Notes under the pieces: generated by a model
Told to the model about the DNA's origin: nothing
Database searches by the model: none
Seen by the model: only the letters and a program-made list of their open reading frames with translations
From: Eurosta solidaginis
Lineage: Eukaryota; Arthropoda; Insecta; Diptera; Tephritidae
Direction: 5' to 3'
Assembly: GCF_040869045.1 (NCBI RefSeq)
Contig: NC_090321.1
Location: 73,875,183-73,939,182 of the forward strand
Length of the DNA stretch: 64,000 bases
Program-made: the position numbers and the translations under genes
Part shown: positions 51,943 through 62,426 of the stretch, piece after piece
Layout: each line of letters opens with the position of its first letter
Numbering within the stretch: position 1 is the stretch's first letter

Positions 51943-52764
51943 AGCAGTTTTTCAGTCACAGTTTAAGGCTATTTTGTACGGGAACATTGTTTTTTTATTG
52001 TCTAGATAATTTGTATATACGGCAACAGCTGGATTTTGCTTACCCAATAAACATGGGCAAAATATTTCTTCAGCCTTAGAGAAATATATATCTAATTCTG
52101 GAGCTGATATACAACATCATGCTCTAATTATTCTTAAACCAGATAGTTATCAAGTTGATATCCAACTTCATTCTCCAATCACTATCCAAGTTGTGAGAAA
52201 TTTTGTAAAAGAATAGTTCTCGAGTTTACCTCCAACGTCATTCTCAAATTATTTTCCGACCTTTGAGAGATTTTTAGAAATGCACAGCTTTCAAATGCAT
52301 ATCTAACACATTTCTCCAGCTTATATCCTACTTTGGATATCGAACTGAGGTGGGTTGCAAAAAAATCTTCCACGAGGTGGTACCACCAAAGCTGTTTATT
52401 GTGAAAAATAAATACCTTGTTGATAGCAGTAAAAAAGCGATATTAATTAAAAATAATTTATACATATTTTGTTTTATTTTCGTGAAAATATTGTATCATT
52501 ATAATCTTACATTTGAGTCAAGTGAGAGAACCACACATAGATACGAGTTGGGAACTATCTTTTTTCAACTTACATAGTTAATGGCATTTTTCGCTTTATA
52601 AAAATTTCCTGATTTGCTGAGAAAGTTATGACTCTCAAGTTGAGTCACTCTTTCGAAAAAACTTTTGAGATTTTGAAGTATGCCTTATTCCTCGTGTTCC
52701 AATGAAGCGTGAACCAGATACGGATAGAGATTTAACATGCAAATGTAACAACAATGTGAACCAT

Positions 52765-52870
52765 ATGGATATCTAAGGCCGAGCTTCTCTTCCAATTTGC
52801 GTCGTGCTCCTCTTGATTTTCCATACAAATTGGCCGGACCTACATGTTTTATGCCGACTTCGAACGAACG
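52765..52870 (-). mobile_element. tRNA-derived SINE, 3' fragment
   Basis: Shares AAGGCCGAGCTTCTCTTCCA and TTGGCCGG...ACATGTTTTATGCCGAC with the fuller copies at 55470-55835 and 58013-58362. Confidence 0.65.
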
Positions 52871-53137
52871 CAAATAACTGATAGTTTAATACTGTTTTCA
52901 CACAGACGGCTTATTGAATAATAAAGGCAGTTTTCTACATTAAGACGCTTATTGAGCTCAATCTTCCCTACAAAATTCGAATATATTATTATTTCTTTAG
53001 TAGCTAATCGAATGCCTAATGAAGTCAAAAGCACAATGCAACTCTGTTGGCAGCCTTCCGCTTCCGTTTCCGCTTCTTAGTTTTTGGTGTGTTCAGTGCT
53101 TAAAAATGTCATTTGTCAAAGCAAATGTCATTGTCTG

Positions 53138-53320
53138 CATGGCGGAACGATACAAGGTGGCCGCATCGAACAGCTGATTATAACCTTTTTTATTTGATTT
53201 GATATATCAACTACCGGCGCAGTACGATTTTGACATTTGTCCATCGAATTTACAAGTACATGGAATTTTGTTTGTTTGTAGGTATGTCACCATGCTCCCA
53301 CCTTGTATCGTTCCGCCATG
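53138..53320. mobile_element. P-element-like MITE, copy 2
   Basis: 183 bp. TIRs are CATGGCGGAACGATACAAGG and its inverse. A perfect 8-bp TSD ATTGTCTG lies at 53130-53137 and 53321-53328. The TIR resembles the Drosophila P-element end (CATGATGAAATAACATAAGG) in its CATG start and AAGGTGG block, and the TSD length is that of P elements. No coding sequence. Confidence 0.8.
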
Positions 53321-53718
53321 ATTGTCTGTCTCATCCTTCATACTAATCGAGCAGTTACTTCTGTGTGAAAGCAAAAAATTACGATTTCATTAGCAGGTGA
53401 AATGAGATCATTAAGTTTCTGTGTGAAAACAGTATAACCCTGTCAGATCGGCCGGTTAAGCTTAGCTTAAACTTCAGTTGAAATATACTGAAAAACTGCA
53501 GAATAAGTTTAAGCGTAATTTAACTGACAAACTGCGTTGAACTTGTACTGAAAAGCCGGGCCTAAATGTTGCATGATTTTCTGCGCACTTGATCATTGTG
53601 AATCAAACTAAGTGTGATATCTTCTGCATAGACGTCAAAATTCCAAAGTGATTGGATCACCTGATTTGTAATTGACTATTGCTGTCTCGTTTTGATGAAA
53701 AACTGGTCTGTAGTTTAA

Positions 53719-54070
53719 CTGGAGTTTAAATTTGACTAGAGTTTAAGCAAACTTAGTTTAAGCTAAGCTTAACCAACTACTGAAAAACCGGGCCTTAATA
53801 TTATGTGGTAATAAGGGATAACCATCATATTGTAACGAATTTACTGCAAATCCTGTTATTTGCAACCTTCTGCTAAGTTCGAATCACTAAATAAATAACT
53901 ACAATATTTAATATTGCAAAATGGCCTTTATTAAAGTACTTCACAATAACACTGATACTTCACAACCAATAGCTTGCTTAAATGAAACTGATTGTCGCGC
54001 CTCTACTGTTGCTGCTTTTATACTGTGTGATTTCCTCGTTGCATCTTCTAGGCGCTTCCAGAATTTACTT
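53719..54070 (-). repeat. Right arm of large inverted repeat
   Basis: Inverse of 51591-51942 with few mismatches. The LTR part continues a little past the arm (54071-54125) where the left arm is cut off by Harbinger element 2. Confidence 0.85.
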
Positions 54071-54125
54071 ACTCTTTCTATCACCCGCTGAAGATAGTCG
54101 GCCCTATGCGCCGCCATATTGAACA

Positions 54126-55110
54126 CCTCGTCAAAACGCTAAAAAGTAGCCATATTGAACATCCTGTCAGACAGTTGACAGATAAGATATCACACTTAGT
54201 TTGATTCACAATGTACTTGATACTGTTTTAGAGATTTTTAGCGATGGAGATTTAAAGTTAGCAAGAATGTTGGAATTAGGGTGCAGATATACGTAAAAAT
54301 ATTAGTAGATACTTTTGGCAAAGCGGATAAATATAATAACAGTCTGCTACGAGTGGCGAGTAACTCGCTGGATATTAAAAAAGTTGATGCCAACCCTGCA
54401 AAAATTGTTGGATTACGTGTTCCATTTTTTCATGTTGGAGTACTGTAACAATACTCCTTTGCAATGCGTTTGCGGACCACCATCAGCCGATCATTGTTTG
54501 TGTTTTAACGACCGTGTTCACGTCACGATGATGATCGAACAGAGTTGCCAAAAGTAAAATATTGCATACAAATAACTGATAATAAAATTTTACTATGGAA
54601 ACTGTGATAAAATGCAACCGCGCAACTGGTTTTATGTATACATACTATAGTATAGAGATATATTCAAAGAGGAATTGTGTCGGAAAGAATTATCGGAGTG
54701 AATTTAATTTAAGAGACAAACAATTTTATTGGTGAAAAATAAAATAAATAAAATAATTATAACCAAATATATAAAGGTAAAATATAGAATACACCGCACG
54801 TCACAAAAGACGTATTCAGAAAATGGAGAGGGAAAAGTTTGCGCGTAGATTGAAAAATGGAGAAGATGCTCCAAATTGAAACTCCAAATTATGCCGCAGG
54901 ATCAGAGGTTATGGAATTGGTCAGCTCTCCTAACATAGCACCAGAAGGAAATTATTTTTCATCTTCGGAATTTAGTTTGGATGCAAAAAGACGAAAATTA
55001 ATGATCTTATGCTATTTAGCATTTGCGTGAATAAAGAAAGTAATATGATTTTTTTTATAAATTTTATGTTTTATTTTGGGTGGCTTCTTCTGTAGCGATG
55101 GTTTTAAAAG
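54126..55110. other. Non-genic stretch with one small open frame
   Basis: The segment 54238-54287 repeats the context at 50535-50580 (GATGGAG.TTAAA.GTTAGC). A 57-codon ATG frame at 54857-55030 is listed separately. Otherwise AT-rich, nothing recognised. Confidence 0.4.
54857..55030 (+). CDS. Small open frame, unknown
   Basis: 57 codons, ATG to TGA, starting MEKMLQIETPNYAAG and containing SSSEFSLDAKRRKLM. No similarity is recognised; composition is less random than nearby frames. Could be an exon fragment of a decayed transposon gene or chance. Confidence 0.15.
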   Translation: MEKMLQIETPNYAAGSEVMELVSSPNIAPEGNYFSSSEFSLDAKRRKLMILCYLAFA

Positions 55111-55114
55111 TACT

Positions 55115-55335
55115 ATTCCATAGCTACTCCAAGGAGTAATGTTTTGAGAGCAGTTTCGCAAGTAATCTCTTGTCGGTACTCCATGGAGTAATATTTCAGG
55201 AGCAGTTTAGAGAGTATTGTTCGGCAGATACTCCATAGAGTAGTTTTTCTGGAGTACTTTAGCATATGATCCTCTGTGGGTACTCCATGGAGTACAACAC
55301 TGAAAGTACTTTGGAAAGTACTACATGGAATACTC
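55115..55335. repeat. Short palindrome-bearing tandem array
   Basis: Four to five diverged units of about 55-60 bp, each centred on a palindrome of the type TACTCCATGGAGTA (for example 55180, 55232, 55280), with GAGCAGTTT.G.GAGTA between. All short frames here are by-products. Confidence 0.7.
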
Positions 55336-55469
55336 AAGCGAGAGTGGGATAACCTACTCCTCTCCTAGGTCATCGCAATGTTAATTGGAGCACATTTTTT
55401 GAAGGGTAATGTTTTCTAAGAGGGACATTTTTAATTGTCTCGCATTTATCCATGACGTTAGGCACCTTG

Positions 55470-55835
55470 GCGGCCACCGTGGTGTGATGGTAGCGTGCTC
55501 CGCCTATCACACCGTATGCCCTGGGTTCAACTCCCGGGCAAAGCAACATCAAAATTTTAGAAATAAGATTTTTCAATTAGAAGAAAATTTTTCTAAGCGG
55601 GGTCGCCCCTCGGCAGTGTCTGGCAAGCGCTCCGATTGTATTTCTGCCATGAAAAGCTCTCAGTGAAAACTCATCTGCCTTGCAGATGCCGTTCGGAGTC
55701 GGCATAAAACATGTAGGTCCCGTCCGGCCAATTTGTAGGGAAAAATCAAGAGGAGCACGACGCAAATTGGAAGAGAAGCTCGGCCTTAGATCTCTTCGGA
55801 GGTTATCGCGCCTTACATTTATTTTTTTATTTTTG
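55470..55835 (+). mobile_element. tRNA-derived SINE, full-length copy
   Basis: The head resembles a tRNA gene: an A-box-like TGGTGTGATGG and a B-box GGGTTCAACTCCC. A conserved body follows (GGGGTCGCCCCTCGGCAGTG, GGCATAAAACATGTAGGTCC) and an A/T-rich tail. TSD TAGGCACCTTG (55459-55469 and 55836-55846) is perfect. Confidence 0.85.
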
Positions 55836-56367
55836 TAGGCACCTTGTGCAACTGTGTTTTTGGAAAGATAATTAATTAAATACAGTCGGAAAAATAAACA
55901 CAAATACCCCATGAAAATGTATAGAAGACATTTTATGCACATTTCGCCAAAAAAAAAAAAAACCAGCGACTACCTCGAAGAAAACATTTAGCAAATGGCT
56001 ACAAAGTAACGAGTGACGTCTGTTATTGTATTTATTCTCTTTACTGTTGGATCCAATATCGTATCGGATATGGAAAACTTTGCTTCTGTCAAAAGACAAT
56101 CCAAAAAAAAAAAAACAAAAAAACTACCCCGGACCGCTCCAAAACACAAAACTCTGCATTGTGAAATATCTTTTTAAACAATTTTAGGCAATTCACATCA
56201 ACTCCTAATAGGTGGCCAAAAATATCGGAGCGGAAAAAAATGTTCACTCCGTGAGGAGATAATTAATCAAGTTGAAGCTGACAATCTTCATGTGGTTGTT
56301 GTAATTTTGTTGTACACATGGAGAAAAATTGTGTTCAAAGGGATTTGACACCGACTTAAGTTGAAAC

Positions 56368-56958
56368 CAGGCATGCTTAACCAACGAACCGATATCATTT
56401 CGTTACGATAATTAACGTTAATAAACGAAACAAAGTCATTTCGTTTCGTTTATTAACGTTAAAAACGTCAAATTAACGAAATGATTTTGTTTCGTTTTCT
56501 GCCATATCCCAACGAAATCAAATCGTTTATGTTGATTATTAATTTCAAACTATGCTGGCAAAGCTGATTGATGGCGGAGTCATTAAAGGTGAAAGCATTA
56601 GCCGAGCTGATTGCAACTTTTCTCATGAATTTTGACAGTACGAACATTTCTCAGAGTATTTTTGACATTACCACCAACGAATTACACAAACAAATTACAT
56701 GGAGTTTGTGTGTGTATGTCCGCTCATTGTTACCACCTTACGGCTTCACCATGGCTATAGCATTGCCAGCACAATTCAAACATAAAGTATCACGGTTTTG
56801 TTAACGTTTTTAACGTTAACGAAAGCTTTTCGTTTCGGTTAAAAACGAGATACAATTTATCTTGATAATTACTTTATCGATAATATTTCGAAGTGTTTCA
56901 ACGGAAACGGTGGAAATTTTTTGATAAACGATTAGCTTAACGTTAAGGTGCATCCCTG
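56368..56958. mobile_element. Non-autonomous hAT element
   Basis: 591 bp. Starts CAGGCATGC..TTAAC and ends with the inverse GTTAAGGTGCATCCCTG. The 8-bp TSD GTTGAAAC / GTTTAAAC (56360-56367, 56959-56966) has one mismatch. The interior is full of TTAACGTT/AACGAAA inverted motifs. A smaller palindromic unit from about 56560 to 56760 (GGCGGAGTCATTAAAGGTG against CACCTTACGGCTTCACCATG) may be a nested P-like MITE. Confidence 0.7.
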
Positions 56959-56999
56959 GTTTAAACCCACACCATTGGTGAACCGGTAAACTTTTTATA

Positions 57000-57650
57000 A
57001 GAACCGTCGAACGCCGCCAATGCAGTAAGGTGTTTTGCGCAGAGCTACTACGGATTTAACCTCGGATTCGAAGAGACCCAGGGTCATTTTTTGGGTTTTC
57101 GTTAATATCTTTTGAACGACACTCCTCCCGATATTTTTTGAAAAAGATACAGATGAAGGAAAGATATTGAAGTACTGCTGATATAATTGATTTAATATTT
57201 GTCAGCAATTTGTCACTATTATTATTTCTATCACGTATATATATGTACACTAGGGTGGAGTGAATTAATTTTTTTTCGAAATAGCTTTTGGCTGACCTCC
57301 AGAAACTTGCCTTTCTAGACCAGAAATAAGGTTGAAAATTTTTATTTCACTCATCGTATGTTTAGAGGTGCCCCAACGCAACTAAACTTTGAAAAATACG
57401 GAAGGTATATTTTTTTTGTCGTTGATTTACTTTCGCTTGTTATTATTGTGCTCACTGATTTCAAAGCCTACTGATTTTCATGGCTTCCTATGTGCCTGTA
57501 AAACTCTTACTTATACACTTGATTAGAAACATACTATTATCAACAAAAAACTGTAAAACACCATTTAAAATTTGTCGTTTTTAGTATTAATATGTAATTT
57601 TACTAAAGTTATGTATATTAAAAAATAAATAAAGTAAATATGTAAATAAT
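57000..57650. other. AT-rich non-genic stretch
   Basis: No gene. CACTAGGGTGG at 57249 and ACACCTAGTG at 57664 could be degenerate ends of a MITE, but support is weak. Confidence 0.3.
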
Positions 57651-57654
57651 GTGC

Positions 57655-57960
57655 TGTAACGTACACCTAGTGTGAATCCGCCCCTTTTCGCAATCAAGGT
57701 GGATTGCCCCCAGCTAGCTCAGTGTGAGGGGTCGGGGCCCTTAACCCTTGTCAACCTTGATGCGGGGCGGATGTTACAATCATTTCCTCTTCATGTAGAG
57801 ATACACACACCTCGCAGGAAGCCCACCCTACCTTGGACCCCTCGATTATTTCGGCTTTAAGCAGGTCCCCTTTTCCTTCCGCTCCGCTTGACTCCTTTTA
57901 CCTACCCTAGTGCCATCTTCCCCCTCCCCAACCGATTAAATTTTAGCTAGCCATTCCAAT
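57655..57960 (+). other. GC-rich block, possible LINE 3' UTR
   Basis: Markedly richer in G and C than its surroundings (CCCCAGCTAGCTCAGTGTGA, GGGTCGGGGCCC, pyrimidine runs near 57875-57930), ending in AT-rich tail-like sequence. This composition jump suggests imported retroelement sequence. Family not identified. Confidence 0.35.
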
Positions 57961-58012
57961 TTCTTTCAATTCACTGTAACATTTTTTATTTAAATAAAAA
58001 ATAATAAATAAA

Positions 58013-58362
58013 TGTAAGGCGCGATAACCTCCGAAGAGATCTAAGGCCGAGCTTCTCTTCCAATTTGCGCCGTGCTCCTCTTAATTTTTCCCCACAAATT
58101 GGCCGGACGGGACCTACATGTTTTATGCCGACTCCGAACGGCATCTGCAAGGCAGATGAGTTTTCACTGAGTGCTTTTCATGGCAGAAATACACCCGGAG
58201 CGCTTGCCAAACACTGCCGAGGGGCGACCCCGCTTAGACAAATTTTTCTTCTAATTAAAAAACCTTATTTCTAAAATTTTGATGTTGCTTTGCCCGGGGT
58301 GCGAACCCAGGGTATACGGTGTGGTAGGCGGAGCACGTTACCATCACACCACGGTGGCGGCC
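58013..58362 (-). mobile_element. tRNA-derived SINE, second copy
   Basis: Inverse orientation. On the minus strand the head shows TGGTGTGATGGTAACGTG (A-box-like) and GGGTTCGCACCCC (B-box), then the same body as 55470-55835. No clear TSD. Confidence 0.8.
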
Positions 58363-59248
58363 TATACAATGGTATGGATACAAAAAACGAATCTTACGGC
58401 TATCGAGCCAAATAGCAATGTTCAAAAAAAAAATGATTTATATCAAGACAAAAAAACCTATATCCTGCTAGGATCAATACATGTATATATGTGAATATCC
58501 ACAGTTACCACATAAAAAGAAAATGTATAATTATTCACAGGTTCAACAAAAACCACAAAAAAAAGACACACGGAATAAAAATTTAAACCGTTTTCCAAAA
58601 AAAATTGATTGCGGAACGGTATATGTATGTACATATATATATATATATATATAGATAAACATACGTACTTTCAAAACTTAAAACGACACATATGTATTTT
58701 TAGAAAAAAAATCGTTTTACGACACTGTACCAAAAATGTTTGCATTCGATTACATCCAACAAAGTTTAAAAATGTATATACAAACAAAAACTATTTATGG
58801 AAATTTTAACAAAATGTCGGATCGCAAAGTGAATGCACCGTTAAAAGTAAATTTTTGTTCGTAAGTTTTTGGACCTTGGATGAAAATTTACAGGACGTGA
58901 TAATTTACACAAAAAAACCATTATACAAACATATGAATTCGATACATATTTATATACGGAAGTTCTGTTTATATAAATCAAAAAAGTCAGCTGGCAACCC
59001 TGCTCGTGTTAATCTGCAAACAATACGTCTGCCGAAAATAATCAACAAATTGTGTAAATAAATACAATTTAAAGTAAATACAAGGGTAAATTCCATACGA
59101 ATTAAATATAGTGTCCTGTACTGTGATACATGTTATAAAAAGCGTGTATTGACATTTTTCCGGCAGAAAATGTAAGTTTTTTAACTTCGTTATATACATA
59201 CATAACTCTGTAATAACGCCAAATAAATTCGCTTAAGAGAATAGCGAC
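58363..59248. other. AT-rich stretch with TA microsatellite
   Basis: Contains an (AT)n tract at 58632-58652. Nothing genic is recognised. Confidence 0.45.
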
Positions 59249-59442
59249 CATGGCGGAACGATACAAGGTGGCAGCATGGTGACATACCTACAAACATAAA
59301 TAAAAGTTCCTTGTGCTTTGTTTTTGTAAATTCGATGGACAAATGTCAAAATCGTACTGCACCGGAAGTTGATGTATCAAATCAAATAAAAAAAGTTCAT
59401 AATTAGCTGTCCCATGCTGCCACCTTGTATCGTTCCGTCATG
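59249..59442. mobile_element. P-element-like MITE, copy 3
   Basis: 194 bp, ends CATGGCGGAACGATACAAGG and the inverse with one change. A perfect 8-bp TSD ATAGCGAC lies at 59241-59248 and 59443-59450. The best evidence in the window that the family transposed with 8-bp duplications. Confidence 0.82.
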
Positions 59443-59578
59443 ATAGCGACGTAAGCAAGTGCGCAAATACTTTTTATTCGTACAGTGTTCAGGGTTGCCA
59501 CCCAGCTAACATATATTAAGGTGACCAGGTGCGTCAAAGTTGTTTTCGATATTGGATCTGGTGTCTTCGCTTGGGTAA

Positions 59579-60745
59579 TATGCCAAACATTACTCCTCCC
59601 GCAGTAAAACGTCGTCTGAGCAAGGGCTCCCCCGCCGCGAAAACACAAAAAGTTGATGGGGCTGCAGCTATCACCCTCTCAGCAGTGTACAACACCCTGA
59701 AGGAATTCGAGTCGAAGGTGCATCAACAGACTGCCCAGTTGCGGCTTTTGGTAGAGGGCGTCTCGCAAAGATTAGATGAAGTGGGGAAACAAATAAATAA
59801 ACGTATCGAAGAGGAGATCTCGTTACTAACTACCACTCTGTCTGCCTCATCCACGCATATTTCTTTGCTGACGGAGAGATTAGAAAAGTCTGAGTCCGAA
59901 ATAGAAAATCTCAAAAAAGAGTTGGCAAAAGGACTTCAGCAAAAACTGACTGTTGATATCGCTGCTGATGCTGTCGCTTTTGATGTCCCGTACAAGGAGG
60001 GCGAAAACCTAAAAAGTATTTTTAACGTGGTGTGCATGTCCATTGATTTTCAGTCACCGCAAATAAGGAACATTTTCCGCACGAGACCCTCACGTGCAGG
60101 CAACAACGGTGCGATTGTGATCAAGTTCCATTCGCCGCTGGATCGCAATCGTACTCTTCGTGCGTTTGGGGAGCACCATAGGCGTATGAAAAGCGCTGTT
60201 TCTCCCCCCTTGGTATCCAGGGAAAATTCCACGTATACGAGAGCCTTACCAAGGAAAATAGGCTTTTGCTACAAGTGGCTATCCAATTAAGGCGGCAGGG
60301 AAATCTGCAGGCGGCATTCACGCTCCGTGGATGCGGCTACGTTAGGCATGGACTTGATACATCCGCACAGCCAACAAAAGTTACTAGTGAGGCTGATCTG
60401 GATCGATTTCGCCAACCTTAAGTTCATATGCTTATTCATTGTTTTTTGTTATGTAAAGAGTGCGCAAACATTAATTTATTTTTTTTTTCTTTTTCTTCGG
60501 CTTTGGCTATACCTTACTTTAAAGTTGCTTTTAATTCGATTGTACTCGGTGTTTGGAGATAGTAGAAACGCGAATAGCATTGCGAATAATAGCCTAGCTT
60601 TGCTTAATGTCCTATGTAGGCACCATAAAGGTTTCAACGTGGTGCACTTTAATGCTCGTAGTTTAAATGGTGAAAAGATGGATGTAGTCAGAGCGATATT
60701 TGAACAATCTAGTGTTGATATCATTTGAGTTTCCGAGACCGGACC
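59579..60745 (+). mobile_element. 5' portion of a non-LTR retrotransposon (ORF1 and start of endonuclease)
   Basis: ORF1 from ATG 59579 (MPNITPPAVKRRLSKGSP) has a coiled coil (about residues 40-130) and a nucleic-acid-binding-like part (IRNIFRTRPS, IVIKFHSPLDRNR). The frame slips near 60220 and the true continuation reads YESLTKENRLLLQ and NLQAAFTLRGCGYVRHGLD to a stop at about 60420. ORF2 then begins with an APE-type endonuclease start (NVVHFNARSLNGEKMD ... VSET), with a TGA at a Cys position (60726-60728). Truncated at ~60745 where hAT sequence starts. Confidence 0.7.
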
Positions 60746-62426
60746 GTTTCATCCATGTCTTCAAATTGCCAAACAAATAGGAAGAGATCTCGTTCAAATT
60801 TCTCATAGCTGCAAATCGTTCAGTAGTGCCAGTGATTACCGAATCACCGATCATCAAGAATGTATTGTTCTTAAAATCAGACTCTGGATCATCCGTAATC
60901 ATCTCATTTCCATTATCTTCAAAACGTCTTTTGGGTTTTCTTTTTCGAATGTCCGGAAACTTTGGCGAGATGTTCAATTGAATAGCAACTGTTTTGCATT
61001 CGTTTAAAATTGTCTCCCATTGGTTCCTGATCAACTTCAAATCAGCTTATAAGGCATCTGGATTTCGTGGTGCCACCATAAAATCAGAAAACAAAAATTC
61101 AGAAACGCATTTTTTCCGAAAACATTAGTCAGAACCCTTTTTGAGAAAAACAAAATTCAGAGGTAAAAACTCAGAAGTCAAATCTCAGAAATAAAATTTC
61201 AGAAGTGAAAATTCAGAAGTCAAATTTCAGAAGGCAAAATTGAGAAAGTAATCAGACGATAGAAAAAACATAAAATTTTTCTCAAAATTCAGAAACATTT
61301 ATTTATTTGAAAGGAATTATGTATAAAGAAAAAGTAGTAAAATCTAAAATTTTAAATTGTGTGCAATAGCAAGCATGTAATTAATTAAATCTTTTCGCGT
61401 TTATCTATTTCAAATGAATTTAAAATATTAAAAAAACGAAGTCTTTATATTTTATCTTGCGTTTCCGATATGGCTAGCTTCCAGCTGAAAATTGCTGCAG
61501 TTTTGTTTCTGTTATTGCATGTTCGTTTTTTATTTTATTTATGAAATTAAATATGTTAGGGTGTGTCCCAAACGCACTTCGAATGACGTTGTGCCACCTT
61601 TATATATAATTATTTGTACGGAATTCACCCAATTTGGTGATATTATATAACGCCTTCTTTCGACGTCGCCGTGTTCCAGGCAGAAAAAAATTTCAGAAGT
61701 CAAAACTCAGAAAGTAATCAGACAGCAAAAAAACATAAAATTTTGCGCAAAATTTGACTTCTGAATATTGATTTCTGAATTTTTGTTTCCGGATTTTATG
61801 GGGGGAAACAGATGTCGAACCTCAAAATCTATGGTGGCGTCTCTAGCTTGGAGTACGACGTTTCTTTCATTAATGGTAGTCAGTATTTTGAACCAAATTG
61901 AGGACAGCAAGATACAATCGAACTTGTTGATGTACTTGAGAATGCCGGAAATATCTCTGTATGATTGTGCAGTCAAATTTAGCTTAAGTAATGCGTTTAG
62001 TGTTCCTGTTATTCCTGGAACATAGTTTGCGAATGGTCTATTTGCCTCAATTCTAGCCGACCACCTAGTGTCTGAAAGACTGGGAAGAGAGCTCGGCACA
62101 TTTTTTTTGAGGATGTCCCCAGTAATTGCAGCCGTACAACAACATGTAGCATCAAGACCACATAAATTTAGACTGTGGTTTGGACAAGGCGAGTAATCAG
62201 CATTCGAGTTTTTGTCGAGAATGTCACGTAGTGCTCCTTTGTAAGCTCCTTTCACATTGGCGCCGTTATCGTACCCTTGTGCACGACAATCTTTTAATAG
62301 GATTTCATGTTTATCTAGAGCAGGGATGGGCCTATTTACGGCTCCTAAATCAGTTTCATTGCCGGCGAGTGCTAGGTGAGACGTTTGTGTGTTTTGGCGA
62401 GTAAAAAAATACATTGGAAATATCAT
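60735..62426 (-). pseudogene. hAT transposase (ZMYM1/DUF4371-like), interrupted
   Basis: Minus strand. The first part (62426-61805) has LLKDCRAQGYDNGANVKGAY, CPNHSLNLCG (the conserved C-x2-H-like hAT block) and LSDTRWSARIEA. It runs to FEVRHLFPP. The second part (about 61060-60735) resumes DLKLIRNQWETILNE and ends KTWMKRSG. Between them a 0.7-kb foldback-like insert occupies about 61074-61803. The N-terminus and the C-terminal dimerisation domain are missing. Confidence 0.7.
61074..61803. mobile_element. Foldback-like insert rich in TTCAGAA motifs
   Basis: Starts CCATAAAATCAGAAAACAAA and ends with the approximate inverse TTTGTTTCCGGATTTTATGG. Near both ends the word TTCAGAA(G)T repeats every ~15-20 bp (about 61095-61250 and 61690-61790, inverted at the right edge). 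Splits the hAT transposase frame. No TSD seen. Confidence 0.6.

Larger units (their letters stand above)
51943..53718. other. Loop of the inverted repeat
   Basis: No gene is recognised. It contains a SINE fragment (52765-52870), the P-like MITE at 53138-53320, and further partial copies of the arm sequence at about 53449-53545 (AAGCTTAGCTTAAACTT, AAAAGCCGGGCCT). Confidence 0.5.

Noticed and set aside
55470..55550. Possible functional tRNA gene
   Set aside because: A and B boxes are present but the rest does not fold as a standard cloverleaf by eye and the sequence continues into a repeated SINE body; treated as a SINE head.
57249..57673. Possible MITE with CACTAGG ends
   Set aside because: Only about 7-8 bp of inverse match and no target duplication found.
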